The position numbers and the translations under genes are program-made. Below are positions 46,996 to 57,677 of a stretch of DNA of 64,000 bases, one piece after another. The stretch comes from Isoperla grammatica. Its lineage: Eukaryota; Arthropoda; Insecta; Plecoptera; Perlodidae. The stretch covers positions 83,185,406 to 83,249,405 of the forward strand of contig OX246737.1 in the NCBI GenBank assembly GCA_945910005.1. Direction: 5' to 3'. Within the stretch, counting starts at the first letter, position 1; each line of letters starts with the position of its first letter. The notes beneath the pieces were generated by a model. It ran no database searches. It saw only the letters and a program-made list of their open reading frames with translations, and had not been told where the DNA came from.

Positions 46996-49900
46996 TTGTT
47001 TGCATCACTCCCCCTGTCGCGATATTTGGTCCAGCCGAGGATCCGGACGTTGAGACGCCAGCGGTTGGCCCTCACCAGGGGTGGGAATTTGCCGTCATCA
47101 GTGCTTGGTGCGGTCGTCTTATTAATAGCCTTAGCGGGGGACGTCCAACTCAACCCAGGTCCGCAAGGTCAAGGCGACCCGTGCACCCCTGTTACGCGAG
47201 GGGGCGTGCCAGCAGGCCAGTCAGTGCAGCCAGCCCACCCGTGTCACGTTACCCAGATACACTCGTTGACACCTAGAATCGAACTTAATATGTTTTATAC
47301 TAACGCGCAGAGTCTAGGTCCCTCCACATCAAAACTCAAAGATTTCAATATGCATTTTTCCGATAACAGTGAATATGATGTTATTTGTGTGACTGAGTCA
47401 TGGCTTCACAGTGGCATCCTTGAAGGTGAAGTTTTGAACTCTCAGTACTCTGTACACAGAAGAGACCGCAACAATGACATAGTTAAAAGAGGAGGTGGTG
47501 TTGTTGTTGCGGTCACCTCTGGTCTTCCGTCACGTCGGTGTCCTGAGTTCGAGTCTACATGCGAGATGATTTGGGTGAAAGTCAGTATCGACTCGCGTGT
47601 AGATCTCTACATAGGCTGTGTCTATCTTCCGGCGCCGACTGAAGATCTAATTGAAGAAGTGAATACATCAGTGTCATCTGTCCAGGCCAAGCTTCGACCC
47701 CAGGACCAACTTCTTCTCTGTGGAGACTTCAACATGGCAGCGGTTAGGTGGACGCAAGTAGACGGCGCACTCGTACCGACAAGCACGACCGGGTCCCCTG
47801 TTGTTACGTCATTCACTAACTTCGTCAGCGAGTGCAACATTACGCAACACGTACATTTTCCCACTCGCCTGGAAAATTTTCTAGATTTAATTTTCACAGG
47901 CTCAGACGACATTAGCATTAAAACCTCGACACCTGATTCGAGCCCTGTCCACTCTGACCACTCGGCTATAACCTGCAGTATTTCCATCAAGACCGCAGGG
48001 AAACGATATCGGTCGTCACCCCAGGATAAGCCGAACTGGAAAAAAGTGGACCTCAACAAACTAGTTGAAACCCTGAAAACCTGCCCGTGGAACGACATGG
48101 GGAAAACTCAGGATAGCAATGTTTGTTGTGAGCTATTCTATAGTCTCCTTAACAAGGCGATAACTGAAACTGTACCAACCATGAAACATAACCCTTCTAA
48201 ATATCCAGCGTGGTATGATACTCAATTAATTAATTCTTTAAAATCAAAAAATAGAGCCCACAAAAAGTGGAAACGTTTTCACCTTCAATGTGACTATGTC
48301 GAATTTTGTTCAAAGCGCAGTGAATTTAAAAGCCTTAAAAAAATCAAGTACAGTGCATACTTAATAGAAATTGATAACAGTGTGCAGAATGATGCTAATA
48401 AAGTTTGGGGTTTTATTCGCCGTAAAATTGGATCCAAGAAGATTCCTGTCGATGTTGTGTACGGTGACCGAAAATCAACTAGGACCGAGCCGGCGTGTGC
48501 ACTCTTCGGGGAGTTCTTCAGTTCAACATTTCAACATCCTGAAGTTATCGAGGAACTCCCAGAAGCGCCGCAAGTAACAGCTGACACCCTGTCCAACGTT
48601 CAGATCTCTTTGGCCACTGTCCGCTCGCGGCTCGAAAGCCTGGAAACGAACAAGTCTTCCGGCCCTGATAAGATTCCGATTTTTGTAATCAAGCATTGTG
48701 CCTCAGTTCTAGCAAAGCCACTTCATACCTTATTCACCACCATTCTTCGAACTGGGAGGTTCCCGACTAGATGGAAGCATGCGGAAGTAACCCCAGTTCA
48801 CAAGAAAGGCATGAAAAGTGATGTAACGAATTACCGTCCAATTTCTTTGCTATCAGTGTTTTCAAAAGTATTTGAAAAAATTGTTCATGCCGAATTGCTC
48901 CGCCATGTTCGCAATGCGATTGCTCCTGAACAACATGGGTTTATTCCTCGTAGATCAACAGTAAGTAACCTCAGTCTTTTCACCGATTTCTTATCAGACA
49001 GTATCAATAACAATACCCAGGTCGATTGTATCTACACCGATTTCTCCAAAGCTTTCGATAGTGTCAACCATCAGCTTCTTCTTCACAAACTTTCATCCCA
49101 ATTCGGCATCTCTGGAAACATGCATAACTTTCTGACTGATTATTTAACAAATCGAACGCAATCCGTTGTCATTGACGGCTGTTCATCTTCACCTGTCCCC
49201 GTGACCTCTGGCGTGCCTCAGGGGTCAATTTTAGGGCCCCTTCTCTTTGTTCTTTTTGTTAATGACATTCCATCTTACTTGAGGAATTCATCTTCACTTA
49301 TGTTTGCAGATGATGTTAAATTGTACCGAGCAATTAGGAGTTTGCTTGATTGCGTAAGTCTGCAGGCTGATCTAAACGCCCTAGGCAAGTGGTGTGACAT
49401 ATGGCGCCTGAAACTTAACATAGCGAAGTGTCAAATCATATCATTCACAACAAAGAGAAAGCTACTGTTCGATTTTAATTACAGCTTGAACAACTTACCA
49501 TTAACAAGGGTGTTTAAAGTTATTGACCTTGGTGTGACCCTATTATCATCTTTTTCATTCAACGATCATATTACCACAATTGTAAATAAATCATTCCGCA
49601 TGTTGGGGTTTATTAAGCGTAATTGTTCAACTTTCTCAACCTCAACACTCTGCCATGTATATCAGGCAATAGTCAGACCCAATGTTGAATATGCCAGTTC
49701 GATATGGAACCCTCACTACTCTACCTGGGTGAGTCACATTGAACGGCTACAAATTAAATTTGTTAAATGGATATGTGTTCGGAGTGGGCGTGAATATCAC
49801 CGGAATGATTACAACTCACTTTGTAAGCAATACAACCTACCAACGCTTGAATGTAGGAGGCGAGTTGCAGATGTGATTTTGTTAAAAAATATTGTTAGCA

Positions 49901-50127
49901 GTTATATCGATTGTAGTAGCCTTCTTTCCAAAATTAACTTCAATGTTCCCCTTAGGAGGTCTAGACACACCAACCTTTTCCAAACAAGCAAATCTAGAAA
50001 AAACTTGGCTAAATTTTCAGTGGTAAACAGAATTCAAGACACCTATAACGACTTATCAAAAAGGATTGACATCGATTTAACACGGGATTCCACTAAAACA
50101 ATAAAGAATCGCATTTTTATGCAGTAG
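46996..50127 (+). CDS. LINE polyprotein: 2A-like motif, AP endonuclease, reverse transcriptase (5' partial)
   Basis: The frame stays open for 1,043 codons. The frame can be extended left to a TTG at 46894, but those codons are the neighbouring transposon fragment, and the first in-frame ATG is at 47290, inside the endonuclease. The copy therefore lacks its natural start. In order: a hydrophobic stretch (VLGAVVLLIALA) leading into the 2A-like GDVQLNPGP (47137-47163); an exonuclease/endonuclease/phosphatase domain with YTNAQSL (47296), the TESW glutamate (47395), GDFN (47722-47733) and SDH (47953-47961); then a reverse transcriptase with NYRPISLLS, DFSKAFDSVNH, GVPQGSILGPLLF and the catalytic FADD (49303-49314). 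The C-terminal part (YASSIWNPHYSTW) is typical of LINE ORF2-type proteins. Its role is target nicking and target-primed reverse transcription in the nucleus. All visible catalytic residues are present. Confidence 0.9.
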   Translation: MFASLPLSRYLVQPRIRTLRRQRLALTRGGNLPSSVLGAVVLLIALAGDVQLNPGPQGQGDPCTPVTRGGVPAGQSVQPAHPCHVTQIHSLTPRIELNMFYTNAQSLGPSTSKLKDFNMHFSDNSEYDVICVTESWLHSGILEGEVLNSQYSVHRRDRNNDIVKRGGGVVVAVTSGLPSRRCPEFESTCEMIWVKVSIDSRVDLYIGCVYLPAPTEDLIEEVNTSVSSVQAKLRPQDQLLLCGDFNMAAVRWTQVDGALVPTSTTGSPVVTSFTNFVSECNITQHVHFPTRLENFLDLIFTGSDDISIKTSTPDSSPVHSDHSAITCSISIKTAGKRYRSSPQDKPNWKKVDLNKLVETLKTCPWNDMGKTQDSNVCCELFYSLLNKAITETVPTMKHNPSKYPAWYDTQLINSLKSKNRAHKKWKRFHLQCDYVEFCSKRSEFKSLKKIKYSAYLIEIDNSVQNDANKVWGFIRRKIGSKKIPVDVVYGDRKSTRTEPACALFGEFFSSTFQHPEVIEELPEAPQVTADTLSNVQISLATVRSRLESLETNKSSGPDKIPIFVIKHCASVLAKPLHTLFTTILRTGRFPTRWKHAEVTPVHKKGMKSDVTNYRPISLLSVFSKVFEKIVHAELLRHVRNAIAPEQHGFIPRRSTVSNLSLFTDFLSDSINNNTQVDCIYTDFSKAFDSVNHQLLLHKLSSQFGISGNMHNFLTDYLTNRTQSVVIDGCSSSPVPVTSGVPQGSILGPLLFVLFVNDIPSYLRNSSSLMFADDVKLYRAIRSLLDCVSLQADLNALGKWCDIWRLKLNIAKCQIISFTTKRKLLFDFNYSLNNLPLTRVFKVIDLGVTLLSSFSFNDHITTIVNKSFRMLGFIKRNCSTFSTSTLCHVYQAIVRPNVEYASSIWNPHYSTWVSHIERLQIKFVKWICVRSGREYHRNDYNSLCKQYNLPTLECRRRVADVILLKNIVSSYIDCSSLLSKINFNVPLRRSRHTNLFQTSKSRKNLAKFSVVNRIQDTYNDLSKRIDIDLTRDSTKTIKNRIFMQ
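47140..47163 (+). other. 2A-like ribosome-skipping motif
   Basis: The codons read DVQLNPGP. The 2A consensus is D-(V/I)-E-x-N-P-G-P, with skipping between the last G and P (between 47160 and 47161 here). The usual E is Q in this copy. 2A-like motifs near the N-terminus are known in some APE-type LINEs of sea urchin, amphioxus and other animals. Activity of the Q form is not established from the sequence. Confidence 0.8.
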
Positions 50128-50489
50128 CCAACCAATATGACCACAGCGAATCGACGGACCATCTCTACTATGTACATATATTTCTTTGTGTAGGTGTGTG
50201 TGTGAGTTTGCGTGTGTGTGTTTTGATATATAAGAATGAGCGAGTGTGTGCGTTGTGAAGTTGGGTATCATATACTAAATAGTGCATTGAATATATAATT
50301 GTTATGTGTAATATCGCGGTTGTTCTGTTATACTACCCGATATAATGTTTAGTATGTAGTTTGTAAATCTATTTCTGACAATCGTGTTCTTATTACACTT
50401 CTTTAATACATATATATTTAATATAAATTGTAAACTGTATTTATTCTTGTTCTATTGTATTTGCCATTGTGGTACTTTGTACTGTTGCA

Positions 50490-50495
50490 AATAAA
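50490..50495 (+). promoter_or_regulatory. Polyadenylation signal AATAAA in the LINE 3' end
   Basis: AATAAA lies about 10 bases before the terminal (CAAA)n tail. Confidence 0.5.
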
Positions 50496-50517
50496 GACAA
50501 CAAACAAACAAACAAAC

Positions 50518-50646
50518 TTTTGAAGCTATCGGTACACGTAAAAAATAAAAGTGTAATTTGTTTAAACCACTTTTTGCAGACATTATATCAAAATTTATCA
50601 ACCGTCACCAAAAAAACTTTATTTAAAAAAGTTAAGTTACCTAGAT
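50518..50646 (+). mobile_element. TTAA-transposon fragment, right of the LINE
   Basis: CTTTTGAAGCTATCGGTACA continues the element interrupted at 46995 and runs to CCTAGAT at about 50646. The terminal ACCTTCACC is missing. Confidence 0.8.
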
Positions 50647-51339
50647 TTAAATAAAATATAAATAACAATATTTTTGCCAACCCGGCACCTCCACCACCAT
50701 CTTGGTCAAACATTTTAATCAATCTTGTAAGTTAGTAAACACATTTGCAGTTTCTTTCTTCTCAGTGAGTAATAACAATATAGCAACAACGTGTACTATG
50801 ACTTGATGCTAGGTTGTTTTCCTTTGGGGTTTAGTTAGTGTGTAGGTCTACGTTCACACACAGACAAAGATATCGTTTTGCGCGATGCAGGGTAACTCAT
50901 AGCCACGTTTAGTCCACACAACAAATTCCATAATTTCACGCAAGTGTGTCGCTATATTTTCATCGGCAGAAAGAATCGTTTAAAAAAATGGTTGCATGTT
51001 CACTTTAACTTGCATATAGCAAGCTACGAAATGGTCCTCCAGCTCTTATCATGTTTAATAAAAGAATACAATTCCTACAATCTTCATTATACATTTATGT
51101 TACTAAAGGTAGAATTGTATGTATCTGTCTTAAATACATCACTGGGTATTTTGTTTCCGTAGTACATTTTAGAAGGCACACACTAGGTTTACCTGATATG
51201 CCACTCTTATCGTGACTAACTATAATATCTTAGGTTGCTTGGATAGTTGGGAAAGAATGTACGATGGCTGTTAGTAGGGCTCTATTCTAGCATTCGCCTG
51301 TACGACTATGGAAAACATCGGTGAATAAATCAGTCATGA
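50647..51339. other. No gene recognised
   Basis: AT-rich DNA with short frames only. Confidence 0.45.
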
Positions 51340-51412
51340 TTGCCGGTGGCCGGAATCGAACCAGCGACCTCCCGAATTTAAACCACATCTATCAGTCAGT
51401 CACCATACTTAC
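51340..51412 (-). mobile_element. tRNA-derived SINE head (copy 2)
   Basis: The minus strand carries a perfect B-box, GGTTCGATTCC (51352-51362), preceded by GGGAGGTCGCT and, about 40 bases upstream, an A-box-like TGGTGACTGACTG. It is related to the heads at 11495-11580 and 59560-59612. Confidence 0.65.
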
Positions 51413-52502
51413 CTAAATTTCGCAATTTAAATAATGTTGATAGATGTTACATTCCCAACGCGAGATGCTCACATTTTTGTTGTTAAATAGTGTTTATTAA
51501 ATCAAAACAATATTGTGATATGAAGACTATCTATGCTTTCAATGTCGAATAAATATTTGTATCTAATATTGAAAATGTAACAGTAATGCAGGCAATTATT
51601 AGGATAAATGGCGGCATTTTAAATATCATCTTTGCGTCGAACATGTTGTACGTGGCCTTCGTAAGTATAAATCACAACTCTGACTCAGACAAATGTAAAA
51701 ATATTATTGATTTTAAATAAAAAATATAACTTAAGAACATATTTGTACTTGTTATTATTGTTTTTACTAATCTCCCGAACCCAAAGCAATTTTCTTAGCA
51801 ATACAGTTATCAAAGTTCATTACTTGCGTCCGGTTTCATTGTTTGTGTTCGGCAGTGGACTAAAAAGAGTTACAGTGTCCGTCCCTTCCCATCCACTCAC
51901 GACAATTCCCTTTATCTTCAACCTCCTTTATCACCTTGTGACTCCTCTCCATTCCACCGTCCCTTGCAAGACACAATTCGTGGCTTGGCCTCGGGCCAAT
52001 GGCTTGGAATCCGACATTTCTTACGTACGGATCTGAAATGCTCGACTTCTGTAGGGCAAAGATAACTTCACGAGACTCTCCCTCTCTTCTTGGGGGGGTT
52101 AAATTGTCTGCTGGCTAAAACCGATGGATCAGATATACGAGAGTTCTCGAGACCTAGTGTACCAGACAAATGTCTGCATTTTTCACTAAATACCTCAAGT
52201 TAATGAAGCGTTTACAAATTAATATAAATATTGTACATAAATATAAAATTTAGACTATTGTCATACAAAGTATGTGGTATGGCATTATAAAGTATTCATC
52301 GTTTAACATTCATGAATGTCTAAGTTTGAAATTTTAAGCTGTGGGGCGATGTTATATTTCATTAACTTAAATACCATGTCACGTAGGAAAATGTATTTCT
52401 CAATATAACTCCTTAGGTACGTTACAAGACCTTTGGTTAATGAAAGACGACGGTAAAATTATTGTTTTTTTTTTATAACAGAAAATTACATCACACAATA
52501 CT
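51413..52502. other. No gene recognised
   Basis: A frame of 109 codons at 51707-52036 shows no known motif and begins in AT-rich repeat-like sequence. The rest is AT-rich. Confidence 0.45.
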
Positions 52503-52755
52503 CACTACGTTTATCAAGCGGACTGAGCTCGCAATTGACGGTGCGAGCCGAGTTTAGTGCGCACCGAGTTCGACTGATAAACACCTCAGCTCGAGCTTAT
52601 TTCAGTTCTGTTAAGAAGCCGACCTAGCCCGGTTTAATAGGACAGGGATAGGGTCTAATAGGAGGAGTCCGGATTGAAGTATGCTTGCTAAACGGGTTCC
52701 GAACTCGGTGCGTACTGAAGTCAGTCCGAACCCAGTCCGCTTGATAAACGTAGTG
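52503..52755. mobile_element. MITE of about 253 bp
   Basis: The left end CACTACGTTTATCAAGCGGA (then CTG) is mirrored at the right end, CAGTCCGCTTGATAAACGTAGTG. Inner parts share CGCACCGAGTTCG on opposite strands. It sits about 55 bp from the next tandem array. Confidence 0.8.
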
Positions 52756-52810
52756 TATGTAAAACTATTATTTTTAATAAGTACAAAGTTGCAAATAAAA
52801 TAAAAATAAA

Positions 52811-55800
52811 CTCGTCTGGCCATGACGGATATAGTGCAGCGTACCACAGTGTGTATACGAGAGTCAAGTCAAGTATGCTGGGTGCTCTCGTCTGGCCATG
52901 ACGGATATTAGTGCAGCGTACCACAGTGTGTATACGAGAGTCAAGTCAAGTATGCTGGGTGCTCTCGTCTGGCCATGACGGATATTAGTGCAGCGTACCA
53001 CAGTGTGTATACGAGAGTCAAGTCAAGTATGCTGGGTGCTCTCGTGTGCGTGACGGATATTAGTGCAGCGTACCACAGTGTGTATACGAGAGTCAAGTCA
53101 AGTATGCTGAGTGCTCTCGTGTGCGTGACGGATATTAGTGCAGCGTACCACAGTGTGTATACGAGAGTCAAGTCAAGTATGCTGGGTGCTCTCGTGTGCG
53201 TGACGGATATTAGTGCAGCGTACCACAGTGTGTATATGAGAGTCAAGTCAAGTATGCTGAGTGCTCTCGTGTGCGTGACGGATATTAGTGCAGCGTACCA
53301 CAGTGTGTATATGAGAGTCAAGTCAAGTATGCTGGGTGCTCTCGTCTGGCCATGACGTATATAGTGCAGCGTACCACAGTGTGTATACGAGAGTCAAGTC
53401 AAGTATGCTGGGTGCTCTCGTCTGGCCATGACGGATATTAGTGCAGCGTACCACTGTGTGTATATGAGAGTCAAGTCAAGTATGCTGGGTGCTCTCGTCT
53501 GGCCATGACGGATATTAGTGCAGCGTACCACAGTGTGTATATGAGAGTCAAGTCAAGTATGCTGGGTGCTCTCGTGTGCGTGACGGATATTAGTGCAGCG
53601 TACCACAGTGTGTATATGAGAGTCAAGTCAAGTATGCTGAGTGCTCTCGTCTGGCCATGACGTATATAGTGCAGCGTACCACAGTGTGTATACGAGAGTC
53701 AAGTCAAGTATGCTGAGTGCTCTCGTCTGGCCATGACGTATATAGTGCAGCGTACCACAGTGTGTATATGAGAGTCAAGTCAAGTATGCTGGGTGCTCTC
53801 GTGTGCGTGACGGATATTAGTGCAGCGTACCACAGTGTGTATACGAGAGTCAAGTCAAGTATGCTGGGTGCTCTCGTGTGCGTGACGGATATTAGTGCAG
53901 CGTACCACAGTGTGTATATGAGAGTCAAGTCAAGTATGCTGAGTGCTCTCGTCTGGCCATGACGGATATTAGTGCAGCGTACCACAGTGTGTATATGAGA
54001 GTCAAGTCAAGTATGCTGGGTGCTCTCGTGTGCGTGACGGATATTAGTGCAGCGTACCACAGTGTGTATATGAGAGTCAAGTCAAGTATGCTGAGTGCTC
54101 TCGTCTGGCCATGACGGATATAGTGCAGCGTACCACAGTGTGTATATGAGAGTCAAGTCAAGTATGCTGGGTGCTCTCGTGTGCGTGACGGATATTAGTG
54201 CAGCGTACCACAGTGTGTATACGAGAGTCAAGTCAAGTATGCTGGGTGCTCTCGTGTGCGTGACGGATATTAGTGCAGCGTACCACAGTGTGTATACGAG
54301 AGTCAAGTCAAGTATGCTGGGTGCTCTCGTGTGCGTGACGGATATTAGTGCAGCGTACCACAGTGTGTATATGAGAGTCAAGTCAAGTATGCTGGGTGCT
54401 CTCGTGTGCGTGACGGATATTAGTGCAGCGTACCACAGTGTGTATATGAGAGTCAAGTCAAGTATGCTGGGTGCTCTCGTGTGCGTGACGGATATTAGTG
54501 CAGCGTACCACAGTGTGTATATGAGAGTCAAGTCAAGTATGCTGGGTGCTCTCGTCTGGCCATGACGTATATAGTGCAGCGTACCACAGTGTGTATATGA
54601 GAGTCAAGTCAAGTATGCTGGGTGCTCTCGTGTGCGTGACGGATATTAGTGCAGCGTACCACTGTGTGTATATGAGAGTCAAGTCAAGTATGCTGGGTGC
54701 TCTCGTCTGGCCATGACGGATATTAGTGCAGCGTACCACTGTGTGTATATGAGAGTCAAGTCAAGTATGCTGGGTGCTCTCGTGTGCGTGACGGATATTA
54801 GTGCAGCGTACCACAGTGTGTATATGAGAGTCAAGTCAAGTATGCTGGGTGCTATCGTGTGCGTGACGGATATTAGTGCAGCGTACCACAGTGTGTATAC
54901 GAGAGTCAAGTCAAGTATGCTGAGTGCTCTCGTCTGGCCATGACGGATATTAGTGCAGCGTACCACTGTGTGTATATGAGAGTCAAGTCAAGTATGCTGG
55001 GTGCTCTCGTGTGCGTGACGGATATTAGTGCAGCGTACCACTGTGTGTATATGAGAGTCAAGTCAAGTATGCTGGGTGCTCTCGTCTGGCCATGACGGAT
55101 ATTAGTGCAGCGTACCACTGTGTGTATATGAGAGTCAAGTCAAGTATGCTGGGTGCTCTCGTGTGCGTGACGGATATTAGTGCAGCGTACCACAGTGTGT
55201 ATATGAGAGTCAAGTCAAGTATGCTGGGTGCTATCGTGTGCGTGACGGATATTAGTGCAGCGTACCACAGTGTGTATATGAGAGTCAAGTCAAGTATGCT
55301 GGGTGCTCTCGTCTGGCCATGACGGATATTAGTGCAGCGTACCACTGTGTGTATATGAGAGTCAAGTCAAGTATGCTGGGTGCTCTCGTGTGCGTGACGG
55401 ATATTAGTGCAGCGTACCACAGTGTGTATATGAGAGTCAAGTCAAGTATGCTGGGTGCTATCGTGTGCGTGACGGATATTAGTGCAGCGTACCACTGTGT
55501 GTATATGAGAGTCAAGTCAAGTATGCTGGGTGCTCTCGTGTGCGTGACGGATATTAGTGCAGCGTACCACAGTGTGTATATGAGAGTCAAGTCAAGTATG
55601 CTGGGTGCTCTCGTGTGCGTGACGGATATTAGTGCAGCGTACCACAGTGTGTATATGAGAGTCAAGTCAAGTATGCTGGGTGCTCTCGTGTGCGTGACGG
55701 ATATTAGTGCAGCGTACCACAGTGTGTATACGAGAGTCAAGTCAAGTATGCTGGGTGCTCTCGTGTGCGTGACGGATATTAGTGCAGCGTACCACAGTGT

Positions 55801-55850
55801 GTATACGAGAGTCAAGTCAAATGTGCTGAGTGCTCTCGCGTGCGTACTGC
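52811..55850. repeat. 75/78-bp tandem array, about 39 copies
   Basis: Two unit forms differ at one place: CTCGTGTGCGTGACGGATAT (75 bp) and CTCGTCTGGCCATGACGGAT (about 78 bp, or 76 with GTATATAGTG). Both continue TTAGTGCAGCGTACCAC and GTCAAGTCAAGTATGCTG. Runs of one form are frames of 25 residues per unit on both strands. The longer form puts TGA into the plus frame (VWP then stop), so no continuous protein exists. Its last unit is degenerate. Confidence 0.97.
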
Positions 55851-55982
55851 GTATATATCCTTCGGGACCCTCTGTCTTCCTTCTTCATGTAAAACGTAAT
55901 GTATAAAACAAACGTTGCAATATACTTGTTCCTTTATATTTTTCAATATGTTTACCAAGTACATTTCTGTATAATGTAAATC

Positions 55983-56552
55983 AAGTGTTGTTAAAGCTAC
56001 TTTTTAAAAGTAGCACTGTTACAGCTACAGCTACTTGATCTTTGAAAGTAACTTAGCTACTTTTCAGCTACTGTATTTTGTCAAGTAGCTCGCTACTTGT
56101 ACAGCTACTCAAAAAAAGTAGTGACGCTACTTTACAGCTACTTTCATTTTTTATAAAGGACCAAGAGTACGTACTATTTATTGAAACGGCGATACGGTCC
56201 GGAAGTGAGTCATACTCATATCACGGCTCACGGGGCGAATCAGAAAACTTAGTGCTGGGGAGGCAGCAAGAAAGCCAACGTCAGTAGTCATTCCGAACCT
56301 GTGACGGTGGGAATTGTGGCGGGCGAAACAAAACGTGTGTTTGTTTATTGCAAAAATAGAGTAGCTGCTACTTTTCGCTACAAATACTCATATATAGTAG
56401 CTTGCTACTCGCTACTTTACTGCATAGGATAGACATTAAATAAATAAATAAATAAAATAAATAATAAATAAATAAAATACCAGTCACGCTACCAAAAAAA
56501 GTAACATGCTACAAGTAGCGCGCTACTTGTAGCGCGTTACTTAACAACACTG
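55983..56552. mobile_element. Non-autonomous hAT element (570 bp) with perfect target duplication
   Basis: It is flanked by TGTAAATC at 55975-55982 and 56553-56560, an exact 8-bp duplication. The right end reads CAACACTG; the left end AAGTGTTGTTAA is the same terminus with one changed base (CAGTGTTG expected). Many GTAGC/GCTAC motifs are subterminal on both sides. The interior has an (AAAT)n run at about 56437-56475. No transposase is present. Confidence 0.9.
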
Positions 56553-56560
56553 TGTAAATC

Positions 56561-57204
56561 TGGCAATGCTGTGTATATTGTTCTCGCTAAAATAAGGCTA
56601 CTGCGGATTGTATGCAATCCGCGCAATTGTTAATATATCTTTAGTTATAATATATGTTTGATGGAATTAAAGCACTTTGAAGAGAAGAGATGCAATCTAG
56701 GAAATGCCAGTAATTAAAGTCACCCCTAGTTTTAACTTGGCGTAAAATATACAACTGTTTTCAATTACGAAGAATACATAACTTTAACTCGGATTTTATC
56801 AACGGGATAAATCTGTACGTCATGTATTTACCCCATTATTCCAAAGTACAATTTGTAATTATGTATGAATGAGTTCGTGACTAGGCCTACATTATAATAT
56901 GGCACAATCATTTCTTGTTGTTTCATTTCATAAGTTCAGTTAACACGCGTGTGCATGAAATTATGTTAATGTGTACCAACCATAGAGTTTGTTTAATGAA
57001 TATTTCTACAACTAATTTTTAACTAACATTTGCTGGTTTTAAGGAAAGCTACAACTAATCTAAAAACGAAATAAAGTGCTTGAAGACAATTGTAACTTTC
57101 CATACACGGCTCTCAGGTTTGCAAATACACAACTTTCCACTTCGAATGTAATCTACATACTTTAGAACTGACGGAAATCATCAAAACAGACAACATAGGT
57201 AACA
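56561..57204. other. AT-rich non-coding DNA
   Basis: No gene recognised. Confidence 0.45.
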
Positions 57205-57545
57205 TTATTATTTTATTGTTGTAATAATACAATGCCATACTATGTCATAACCGGTGTTAACACGTTGTACGGTCATACATTTCAAGTACTTCCATGTCTT
57301 TACCTTGTTTAACTCTAGTTATGACTAATTAAATATCATTTTCATATAATTTTCTACAGATCAAACTGCAGATGACATAATATGCACGGCCTTGGCCGAT
57401 TTGGTATAGCCATCCTAGCATTTGGTGTAGCCATCCTAGCATTTGGTAAAGCCATCCTAGCATTTGGTATAGCCATCCTAGCATTTGGTATAGCCATCCT
57501 AGCATTTGGTATAGCCATCCTAGCATTTGCTCTTCGCTAAGCGTG
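57205..57545 (+). repeat. Dispersed repeat family, copy 1
   Basis: It shares with 62755-63160 and 63350-63560 the order GTTGTACGG, TTTCAAGTA-TTCCATGT, a GACTAATTAAATA stretch, then ACGGYCNTGGCCGATTT and GCTCTTCG. The class is unknown. In this copy the GATTT to GCTCTTCG interval is expanded into a 21-bp array. Confidence 0.65.
57399..57530. repeat. 21-bp tandem array, about 6 copies
   Basis: TTTGGTATAGCCATCCTAGC plus A is repeated, with GGTGTA and GGTAAA variants in the second and third units. It lies inside the dispersed repeat; the sister copy at 63360-63560 has a single matching stretch. Confidence 0.95.
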
Positions 57546-57677
57546 AAAATGATTTGGTTTCTTCTTGTTGATAATTATGATATCAGGTATATTGTGATGT
57601 ATGGTTTGGCTTGTTATAACTGCACGGTCGTATGAATGAATACATGAATGAGAAGGGATACAAAGAAAAACAATGCG

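Larger units (their letters stand above)
46996..50517 (+). mobile_element. LINE (APE-type non-LTR retrotransposon), 5'-truncated, inserted in a TTAA-element fragment
   Basis: The element comprises a long open frame (46996-50127), a 390-bp 3' untranslated region and a (CAAA)n tail ending at about 50517, with AATAAA at 50490-50495. Domain content (2A-like motif, endonuclease, reverse transcriptase) fits the CR1/L2 group of LINEs; the exact clade needs a tree. Flanking sequence on both sides belongs to the TTAA element. Against intact copies, about 4-7 bases (around TAAAGA) are missing at the junction and no target duplication is seen. The absence of frameshifts points to a recent insertion. Confidence 0.9.

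Noticed and set aside
52941..55906. Frames on both strands with 25-residue repeats
   Set aside because: The unit variant with CTGGCCATGA inserts a plus-strand stop repeatedly, and both strands are open because of the 75-bp period.
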